39,385 nt of DNA from an uncultured Lachnospiraceae bacterium (GTDB taxonomy: Bacteria > Bacillota > Clostridia > Lachnospirales > Lachnospiraceae): positions 1 to 39,385 of the forward strand of contig CAJTXH010000010.1 of assembly GCA_910580005.1 (NCBI GenBank), written 5' to 3'. The notes under the pieces were generated by a model that was given only the letters and a program-made list of their open reading frames with translations, was not told where the DNA came from and made no database searches. The translations under genes and the position numbers were made by a program. Position 1 is the stretch's first letter. Each line of letters starts with the position of its first letter. This document shows positions 33,990 to 39,385 of this stretch, piece after piece.

Positions 33990-34430
33990 ATGGAGAACCA
34001 GGTTATTGAAAGTTTTTGTGAAAAAGATACATTTGAGGCAGGACGCCTGCTTGGGAAAGGCTGCAGTCCTGGTGATATTGTGCTGCTTTATGGGGATTTA
34101 GGCACTGGCAAAACTGTTTTTACAAAAGGTTTCGGGAGCGGGCTGGGGATAGAAGAAACTATCAGCAGTCCTACTTTTAATATTGTGCAAGTATATGAAA
34201 CAGGGCGTATTCCTTTATACCATTTTGACGTATACAGGGTCAGCTGTGCAGAGGAGATGGAGGAAACCGGGTATGATGACTATTTCTTTGGAAAGGGTGT
34301 ATGCCTTATAGAGTGGGCAGGGCTTATAGAAGATATTATCCCGCCTGGATGTATAAGGGTCAGTATATCTAAAGATTTAGGCAAAGGTTTTGATTACAGG
34401 ACTATAGATATAAATGTCCCAGGAAAATAA
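33990..34430 (+). CDS. tsaE: tRNA t6A biosynthesis ATPase TsaE
   Basis: A 146-aa TsaE (YjeE) P-loop ATPase that works with TsaB and TsaD to form N6-threonylcarbamoyladenosine at position 37 of ANN-decoding tRNAs. The Walker A GDLGTGKT (35-42), the SSPTFNIVQVYE and LYHFDVYR segments and LIEWAGLIEDIIP are typical. The SD AGGAATAGG is modest. tsaB is 42 bp downstream and tsaD 3.2 kb downstream, so all three partners are in the window; tsaC is not. Confidence 0.94.
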   Translation: MENQVIESFCEKDTFEAGRLLGKGCSPGDIVLLYGDLGTGKTVFTKGFGSGLGIEETISSPTFNIVQVYETGRIPLYHFDVYRVSCAEEMEETGYDDYFFGKGVCLIEWAGLIEDIIPPGCIRVSISKDLGKGFDYRTIDINVPGK

Positions 34431-34472
34431 AAGTCCTGGGAGATGCTTTAAACAACGGAGGCGGCAGGTACA

Positions 34473-35189
34473 ATGAAAGTATTAGCAATAGACAGTTCAG
34501 GCATAACTGCTTCGGCTGCGGTGGCAGATGATAATAATATAATAGCAGAATTTACTGTAAATAACAGGCAGACACACTCCCAGACACTGCTTCCAATGGT
34601 TGACATGGTAGTAAAAATGTCTGAAATACCGCTTGAAAGTTTTGATGCAATAGCAGTTGCTTCAGGTCCTGGTTCATTTACAGGATTAAGGATTGGTTCT
34701 GCAACTGCAAAGGGGCTGGGGCTTGCATTGGGCAAGCCGTTAATACCAGTGCCTACACTTGACGGGCTTGCATACAGGGCCGCATGTTATGATGGGATAA
34801 TATGCCCACTTATGGATGCAAGGAGAAACCAGGTATATACAGCAGCATACCATATAACAGATGGAAAGCTGGTTAATGTTATAGAGCAGAAGGCAACAGG
34901 GATAAAAGATATTTTATCTGAAGTTAATGCAACAGGTGAAAAAGTGCTTTTCTTAGGTGATGGTGCTGATGTATATAAAGATATAATTATGGAAGAAAAA
35001 AATATGGAGTATTCATTTGCGCCTGCCCACATATTAAAACAGAGCGCCGCATCTGTTGCAATGCTTGGAATTATATACTATAAAGAAGGAAGATATGAGA
35101 GTGCGGCAGAACACAGGCCGTTTTACCTGCGCAAGCCACAGGCTGAACGTGAGCGTGAAGAACGTATGAAGGGTAAAAGCCAGCTATGA
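34473..35189 (+). CDS. tsaB: tRNA t6A biosynthesis protein TsaB
   Basis: A 238-aa TsaB (YeaZ), the TsaD-like partner that dimerises with TsaD. The ASKHA-type N-terminus (VLAIDSSGITASAAVADDN), THSQTLLPMVD and VASGPGSFTGLRIGSATAKG (about 62-81) are diagnostic. The SD is CGGAGGCGG. It overlaps rimI by ATGA. Confidence 0.94.
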   Translation: MKVLAIDSSGITASAAVADDNNIIAEFTVNNRQTHSQTLLPMVDMVVKMSEIPLESFDAIAVASGPGSFTGLRIGSATAKGLGLALGKPLIPVPTLDGLAYRAACYDGIICPLMDARRNQVYTAAYHITDGKLVNVIEQKATGIKDILSEVNATGEKVLFLGDGADVYKDIIMEEKNMEYSFAPAHILKQSAASVAMLGIIYYKEGRYESAAEHRPFYLRKPQAEREREERMKGKSQL

Positions 35190-35626
35190 GTATAAAGTTC
35201 CGGGACATGCTTCCAGAAGATGCTTTTATAATATCAGAATTGGAAAAACGCCTGTTTGGTACATGCACAGATGCAGCATCATATAAAAAAATGTGCCTGG
35301 AGGAAGAAAGTATTTATATGGTGGCAGAAGATAATGGCACAGTTATTGCTTATTGTGCAATAACTGCATTATATGAAACAGCGGATTTATGTAATATAGC
35401 TGTAAAAAATGAATACAGGTGCTGCCATATTGCAAAAAAACTTCTGGAAAAATGCATTATGCGTTGTAAAGGCAAAGGCGTAACAAGAATTCTGCTTGAG
35501 GCAAGGGAAAGCAATGCCCCTGCAATAAATTTTTATAAAAAAATGGGGTTTATGGAAATTGGAAAAAGGAGAGACTATTATAAAGAACCATGTGAGGATG
35601 CTGTTATTATGGAGAAAATTCTATAA
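35186..35626 (+). CDS. rimI: RimI-like GNAT acetyltransferase with altered acetyl-CoA loop
   Basis: A 146-aa GNAT protein in the place where RimI, the ribosomal protein S18 or general N-alpha acetyltransferase, normally stands (after tsaB, overlapping it by 4 bases). The body fits: IAYCAITALYETADLCNIAV, then ILLEARESNAPAINFYKKMG (about 96-115). The acetyl-CoA pyrophosphate loop, usually R/Q-x-x-G-x-G/A, reads R-C-C-H-I-A, so the glycine is a histidine. Activity may be changed or lost. Its own SD would lie within the tsaB end (AAAGCCAGC, weak), consistent with coupling. Confidence 0.82.
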   Translation: MSIKFRDMLPEDAFIISELEKRLFGTCTDAASYKKMCLEEESIYMVAEDNGTVIAYCAITALYETADLCNIAVKNEYRCCHIAKKLLEKCIMRCKGKGVTRILLEARESNAPAINFYKKMGFMEIGKRRDYYKEPCEDAVIMEKIL

Positions 35627-35720
35627 TGGAAAATCCGGCAGAAGTTTTATTATGCTATGTGCCATGCATTTCCACTATACAATTATACATAAAAAATATA
35701 TTATTAAGAAAAGATGCAGA

Positions 35721-35750
35721 TTGCCTGTATAGTATCTTAATTTATGTATA
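35721..35750 (+). promoter_or_regulatory. Weak possible promoter before the CxxC protein gene
   Basis: TTGCCT at 35721-35726 with TGTATA at 35745-35750 (18-bp spacer) in the 142-bp gap after rimI. It could start a second unit with rnz and the genes beyond. Confidence 0.35.
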
Positions 35751-35768
35751 AACCAAGGAGGAACTGCC

Positions 35769-35984
35769 ATGAATAAAAAAATATTCTGCAATGTGTGTGG
35801 AAGACAGCTTAATATGGAAAATGATATACTATTAGAGGATGCGTTTGAGGCGAAGAAGCAGTGGGGGTATTTTTCCCAAAAAGATACAACACTGCATTCA
35901 TTTGTTATATGTGAAAAGTGTTATGATGAAATGGTTAAAAAGTTTGTAATACCACCTGAAATTACTAATGTAACAGAACTATAG
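35769..35984 (+). CDS. Small zinc-ribbon-like protein, unknown
   Basis: A 71-aa protein with two CxxC pairs, C8-N-V-C11-G and C49-E-K-C52, the pattern of a small zinc ribbon, separated by about 37 residues. No signal peptide or membrane segment. The SD AAGGAGG is strong. It sits 42 bp before rnz. Small zinc-binding proteins of this kind are widespread and mostly uncharacterised; nucleic-acid or protein binding is possible. Confidence 0.7.
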   Translation: MNKKIFCNVCGRQLNMENDILLEDAFEAKKQWGYFSQKDTTLHSFVICEKCYDEMVKKFVIPPEITNVTEL

Positions 35985-36025
35985 TATCCAGGTGGTTGTG
36001 CAGACCACAGCATGGAGGCTGGTTT

Positions 36026-36943
36026 ATGTTAGATTTATGTTTGCTTGGGACAAGTGGTATGATGCCGCTGCCTGGACGGTGGCTTACTGCACTTATGGCA
36101 AGGCTTGGCGGGAGCAGCCTGCTGGTTGACTGTGGCGAGGGTACACAGATAGCAATAAGGGAAAAAGGATGGAGTGTAAACCCTGTTGATACAATATGTT
36201 TTACACATTACCACGGAGACCATATAAGCGGGCTGCCAGGGCTTTTGCTATCGATGGGAAATTCCTGCCGTACAGAGCCTGTTACACTTATAGGGCCCAA
36301 AGGGCTTGAAAAAATTGTAAATTCACTGCTTGTTATAGCGCCAGGGCTTCCGTTTAAACTGGAATTTATTGAACTTAATGAAAAAGAACAGGATATAGCT
36401 GTTAATGGATATAATTTAAGGGCATTTAAGGTAAACCACAATGTCCCATGTTATGGATATACAATAAATGTCCCAAGGGGAGGCAGGTTTTATCCAGAAC
36501 TTGCAAAAGAAAATAATGTGCCTGTACAGCTCTGGAACAGGCTTCAGAAAGGTGCAATAATTGAACACGAAGGCAGGATTTATACGCCAGACATGGTTAT
36601 AGGCCCTCCAAGAAAAGGGATAAAAGTTACATACTGTACGGATACAAGACCAGTACAAAGCCTAATTGAAAATGCCAGAAATGCCGATTTATTAATATGT
36701 GAAGGTATGTATGGGGAAGAGAGCAAAATCCAGAAGGCTGTTGAAAATAAGCATATGACTTTCTGTGAAGCTGCACAGGTTGCAAAGGAGGCAGAAGCCA
36801 GGGAACTCTGGCTTACCCATTACAGCCCATCGCTATTAAGGCCTGGGGATTATATAAAAGATGTTAAAAAAATATTTCCAGGTTCATATGCAGCAAAGGA
36901 CTGCAGAAGTGTGACGCTTGGATTTCCAGAAGAAGAAAATTAA
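36026..36943 (+). CDS. rnz: Ribonuclease Z
   Basis: tRNase Z, the metallo-beta-lactamase-fold endonuclease that removes the 3' trailer of tRNA precursors lacking an encoded CCA. 305 aa. Metal ligands are visible: HYHGDH (61-66), H138 in KVNHNVPCYGY, D206 in CTDTRPV and H265 in LTHYSP. I start at ATG 36026 behind TGGAGG, dropping ten upstream codons. It suits the two tRNA-Ser genes in this window, neither of which encodes CCA. Confidence 0.9.
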   Translation: MLDLCLLGTSGMMPLPGRWLTALMARLGGSSLLVDCGEGTQIAIREKGWSVNPVDTICFTHYHGDHISGLPGLLLSMGNSCRTEPVTLIGPKGLEKIVNSLLVIAPGLPFKLEFIELNEKEQDIAVNGYNLRAFKVNHNVPCYGYTINVPRGGRFYPELAKENNVPVQLWNRLQKGAIIEHEGRIYTPDMVIGPPRKGIKVTYCTDTRPVQSLIENARNADLLICEGMYGEESKIQKAVENKHMTFCEAAQVAKEAEARELWLTHYSPSLLRPGDYIKDVKKIFPGSYAAKDCRSVTLGFPEEEN

Positions 36944-36959
36944 ACAGGAGGTATTGTAT

Positions 36960-37565
36960 ATGGGCAAACCGGGCAAAAAAATTCTGGCAGCATTTATTGT
37001 AATGGCATGTCTGGCAGCAGGGGCTATAGGGGTATTTTACTATATGTCCAGGCCAGATAATGATGTTCAGGAAGTTGCAGAAACAGGGACAGAGATAGAA
37101 AAGTTAATTAAAAAGGATTTAGATACAAAATATCCTGAAACTGCTGTTGAAGTCCTTAAATTATACTGGCGTTATAATAAATGTATGTACAACGAGAAAA
37201 CAAGTGACAGTGAATTTGAGAAACTTTTAGAACAATTACGCAAACTTTATGATGAAGAGTTTCTTGCAGAAGAAGAGAATTCATGGGAAAACATGTTAAA
37301 GAGGTTTAAGTCAGACAGAGATGAGTACCAGAAAAGCGAGAAAAAAATATCTATGTATACAGTAGGGCAGGGAAGCTCTGCCGCATCCGGCAAAATTGAT
37401 GGCAGGGAGTGCGTTTCCATTACATGCAGTGCTATGATTAAACAGAAAGCAAAGCGGGAAAATGTATACGAGAAATTTATGTGCAGGCAGGATGAAGACA
37501 ATAACTGGAAAATATTAGGCTGGCAGAAGGCAGAAGCCGGGGATATACAGCCAGAAGAAAAGTAA
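36960..37565 (+). CDS. Membrane-anchored extracytoplasmic protein, unknown
   Basis: A 201-aa protein with an N-terminal anchor (KKILAAFIVMACLAAGAIGV, about 6-25, then FYYMS) and an outside domain of about 170 residues: helical and charged up to about 125, then a beta-rich part (RECVSITCSAMIKQKAKREN, NWKILGWQKAEAG) that resembles NTF2-like or lipoprotein-type folds. There is a cysteine in the anchor (C17) but no lipobox. The SD is AGGAGG; ATG 36960 is chosen over the start inside rnz. It lies between rnz and tsaD; function unknown. Confidence 0.7.
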   Translation: MGKPGKKILAAFIVMACLAAGAIGVFYYMSRPDNDVQEVAETGTEIEKLIKKDLDTKYPETAVEVLKLYWRYNKCMYNEKTSDSEFEKLLEQLRKLYDEEFLAEEENSWENMLKRFKSDRDEYQKSEKKISMYTVGQGSSAASGKIDGRECVSITCSAMIKQKAKRENVYEKFMCRQDEDNNWKILGWQKAEAGDIQPEEK

Positions 37566-37633
37566 TTAATAATATAGCAGGGTTCTTTTTTAGTAGATTA
37601 TTTGCGCCGCAGGAGGCGGTATGGAGGATTAGT

Positions 37634-38653
37634 ATGCCAAAAGATATATTAACGCTTGGAATTGAAAGCTCTTGTGATGAAACAGCGGCGGCTGTTGTAA
37701 AAAATGGCAGGGAGGTTTTGTCAAATATTATATCTTCACAGATTGATATCCATAAGCTTTATGGCGGCGTTGTGCCAGAGATTGCGTCACGTAAACATAT
37801 TGAGAGGATAAATTACGTAATAGAAGAAGCTATTGCCAGTGCAGGTATTACATTAGGGGAGATTGATGCTATATGTGTAACATACGGGCCGGGGCTTGTT
37901 GGCGCACTGCTGGCAGGGGTAAGTACAGCAAAGGCAATGGCTTATGCTGCTGGTATTCCGCTTGTGGGGGTGCATCATATAGAAGGGCATATTGCAGCAA
38001 ATTATATTGAACACAGTACATTAGAGCCGCCATTTTTATGTCTTGTAGTATCAGGCGGACACACACATCTTGTGCAGGTAAATGGATATAATGATTTTGT
38101 TGTAACAGGGTGTACACATGATGATGCTGCCGGGGAAGCATTTGATAAAACCGCCAGGGCTCTGGGTCTTGGTTATCCTGGAGGGCCAGCGGTAGACAGG
38201 CTTGCTAAATCTGGAAACCCATATGCTATTGAGTTCCCACGTGCTAAAGTAGATGGATATGAGTATGGTTTTAGTTTTTCGGGGCTTAAGTCAGCCGTAT
38301 TAAATTATTTAAATGGATGTGAAATGAAGAATATAGAGATTAATACTGCAGATGTTGCTGCATCTTTCCAGCAGGCAGTAATTGATGTCCTTGTCAGCAA
38401 GGCAATAGATGCTGCTATAAAATCAGGAGGAAACCAGATAGCAATTGCAGGTGGTGTTGCTTCAAACTCTGCTTTAAGGGCTGCGCTGGAAAAAGAATGT
38501 AATAAAAATGACATCAGGCTTTACTGCCCATCACCAGTTTATTGTACAGATAATGCAGCAATGATTGCAGTACAGGGGTATTATAATTTTATAGCAGGGA
38601 AAAGAAGTGGCCTGGATTTAAATGCTGTCCCTAACCTTAAACTTGGTATATAA
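37634..38653 (+). CDS. tsaD: tRNA N6-threonylcarbamoyltransferase TsaD
   Basis: TsaD (YgjD/Kae1), the catalytic subunit that moves the threonylcarbamoyl group to A37 of tRNA. 339 aa, full length. LGIESSCDETAAAVV (8-22), the metal motif HHIEGH (114-119), LCLVVSGGHTHLV and IAIAGGVASNSALRAAL in the C-terminal third are conserved. The SD is GGAGG at 37623-37627. It closes the housekeeping cluster with tsaE and tsaB. Confidence 0.95.
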   Translation: MPKDILTLGIESSCDETAAAVVKNGREVLSNIISSQIDIHKLYGGVVPEIASRKHIERINYVIEEAIASAGITLGEIDAICVTYGPGLVGALLAGVSTAKAMAYAAGIPLVGVHHIEGHIAANYIEHSTLEPPFLCLVVSGGHTHLVQVNGYNDFVVTGCTHDDAAGEAFDKTARALGLGYPGGPAVDRLAKSGNPYAIEFPRAKVDGYEYGFSFSGLKSAVLNYLNGCEMKNIEINTADVAASFQQAVIDVLVSKAIDAAIKSGGNQIAIAGGVASNSALRAALEKECNKNDIRLYCPSPVYCTDNAAMIAVQGYYNFIAGKRSGLDLNAVPNLKLGI

Positions 38654-38690
38654 CTTGTTTAAAAAAATTGAAAAAAATCTAAAAAAGGGG

Positions 38691-38719
38691 TTGACGGGCA
38701 TCAAAAATGATGTTATACT
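38691..38719 (+). promoter_or_regulatory. Promoter of tRNA-Ser(UGA)
   Basis: TTGACG at 38691-38696, a 17-bp spacer and TATACT at 38714-38719, preceded by a strongly A-rich stretch (38660-38686) that can act as an UP element. Confidence 0.78.
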
Positions 38720-38762
38720 AGCAAAGCACTGTTAAGGAACGGCGCAAAATAAAGTTAAATAT

Positions 38763-38848
38763 GGAGAGATATCGAAGTGGTCATAACGAGGCGGTCTTGA
38801 AAACCGTTTGCCCACCCGGGCACGTGGGTTCGAATCCCACTCTCTCCG
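38763..38848 (+). tRNA. trnS: tRNA-Ser (anticodon UGA)
   Basis: An 86-nt class II tRNA. The acceptor is GGAGAGA (38763-38769) with TCTCTCC (38841-38847) and discriminator G. The D-arm is TCG...CGA. The anticodon stem GCGGT/ACCGT carries the loop CTTGAAA, giving UGA. There is a long variable arm (GCCC...GGGC), and the T-arm is GTGGG-TTCGAAT-CCCAC. CCA is not encoded. Confidence 0.95.
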
Positions 38849-39063
38849 TTTACTAAGTAAATAGTATTTAAAATAAAGAATAAACACTGTGTATTTAGCT
38901 TCATTGAGAAAGCTGTTCACTTCTATAGCATAAGGTTATACCGCTGGGTGGAAAGCTTTTTTTATGCCTTAAGCCAGAAAGTGGCTTGTGGTGTGCTATG
39001 GAGCTAAGGGTAAACAGATAAATCTGTATACATGCTGGCGGATATATGGCTGGCTTAGTACAA
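38849..39063 (+). other. Spacer between the two tRNA-Ser genes
   Basis: 215 bases without a gene. It holds AAAGCTTTTTTTATG near 38951-38965, a possible terminator tail, and several short inverted words. It does not show the SRP RNA core or another RNA family I know. No convincing separate promoter for the second tRNA was found, so the two may be co-transcribed. Confidence 0.4.
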
Positions 39064-39152
39064 GGAGAAATACCCAAGAGGCTGAAGGGGCTCCCCTGGA
39101 AAGGGAGTAGACCGCTAATAACGGTGCGAGGGTTCAAATCCCTCTTTCTCCG
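39064..39152 (+). tRNA. trnS: tRNA-Ser (anticodon GGA)
   Basis: An 89-nt class II tRNA. The acceptor is GGAGAAA (39064-39070) with TTTCTCC (39145-39151) and discriminator G. The anticodon stem CTCCC/GGGAG carries the loop CTGGAAA, giving GGA. There is a long variable arm, and the T-arm is GAGGG-TTCAAAT-CCCTC. CCA is not encoded. Confidence 0.95.
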
Positions 39153-39154
39153 TT

Positions 39155-39183
39155 AAACACAGTAGAATTTACTGTGTTTTTTT
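39155..39183 (+). terminator. Terminator after tRNA-Ser(GGA)
   Basis: AAACACAGTA / TACTGTGTTT hairpin (39155-39178, centre GAATT) running into a T-run to 39183. Confidence 0.82.
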
Positions 39184-39286
39184 ATGCTCTTTTGTCTGCA
39201 TATGCATCTAGTTCTTGTTAAGGATTAATGTATAAACAGGATGAAACAGGATATAATAATTTAAAATAAATTTTTAAAAAAAGTTG

Positions 39287-39315
39287 TTGACATGAAAGAG
39301 CTAGTGTGGTAGTAT
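39287..39315 (+). promoter_or_regulatory. Strong promoter, probably of an rRNA operon
   Basis: A perfect TTGACA at 39287-39292, a 17-bp spacer and TAGTAT at 39310-39315, with an A/T-rich UP-like stretch just before (39260-39284). The sequence after it to the window end, including TTGATAACTGAACAGT near 39356-39371, resembles leaders in front of 16S rRNA genes in clostridia. The 16S gene itself would begin beyond the window. Confidence 0.65.
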
Positions 39316-39385
39316 ATAACACGTTGGCGTAAGAAAGCCAGCAAAATAAAGCACATTGATAACTGAACAGTAAAACAACCCTGAA

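Noticed and set aside
38849..39063. SRP (4.5S) RNA or another small RNA between the tRNA genes
   Set aside because: The conserved SRP core GGAAGGAAGCAGC-like motif is absent and no other family pattern is recognised.
1..39385. CRISPR array, prophage or full transposase gene
   Set aside because: No regularly spaced direct repeats and no integrase, capsid or transposase coding sequence was seen on either strand.

Overview
The window looks like the chromosome of a motile, low-GC anaerobe of the class Clostridia, most likely a Lachnospiraceae (Lachnospira/Agathobacter/Roseburia/Butyrivibrio-like). The reasons are an AT-rich coding style (ATA, AGA/AGG and ACA codons common), strong AGGAGG-type ribosome binding sites, a ferredoxin-linked 2-oxoacid oxidoreductase, a Gram-positive FliW/CsrA flagellar control pair, BlaI/BlaR-type genes and YcxB/TsaE/TsaB/RimI/TsaD housekeeping genes. 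I cannot fix the genus from sequence alone.

Layout. (1) 1-2100: a truncated mobile repeat, then porB with its own promoter and a LysR-type regulator. (2) 2101-2990: a decayed MFS transporter on the minus strand and a complete 164-bp miniature transposable element (MITE) with an 8-bp target duplication. (3) 2997-4259: lysA. (4) 4257-16942: a flagellar late-gene cluster, flgM-flgN-flgK1-flgK2-flgL-fliW-csrA, flaG-fliD-fliS-flgN/fliT-like, hag. Three near-consensus sigma-D (sigma-28) promoters drive it (before flgM, flaG and hag); two of them overlap the stop codon of the gene upstream. The hag leader carries a hairpin with GGA in its loop plus a GGA-containing Shine-Dalgarno, which fits repression by the CsrA encoded upstream and relief by FliW. 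(5) 17033-25398: a probable flagellin glycosylation block: a 104-aa helical protein, two tandem MptE-like/Maf (DUF115) proteins, a GT-B glycosyltransferase-like protein, a NeuA-type CMP-sugar synthetase and a NeuB-SAF-cupin nonulosonate synthase. A second intact MITE, also with an 8-bp duplication, lies between neuA and neuB. (6) 25717-27678: a BlaI/BlaR1-like pair with a small exported protein, closed by a terminator. (7) 27706-29733 (minus): a dCache-type chemoreceptor. (8) 30019-33195: an HtrA-like membrane protein that has lost all three catalytic residues, convergent with a RelA/SpoT-domain protein carrying a large unrecognised C-terminal region. (9) 33429-38653: YcxB-like, tsaE, tsaB, rimI, a small CxxC protein, rnz, a membrane-anchored protein and tsaD, mainly tRNA t6A modification and tRNA 3'-end processing. 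(10) 38654-39385: two tRNA-Ser genes, then a strong promoter and leader that look like the start of an rRNA operon just outside the window.

How it fits together: FlgM holds sigma-D until the hook is complete. The sigma-D promoters then make filament parts and chaperones, FliW/CsrA tunes flagellin translation, and the block after hag probably decorates flagellin with a nonulosonic acid. The least ordinary items are a structured repeat family sharing one set of termini but with at least two different interiors (164 bp in two intact copies, and a 175-bp nested palindrome between flgK2 and flgL), the pseudo-HtrA, and the RelA/SpoT fusion. No CRISPR array, prophage or full-length insertion sequence was seen.
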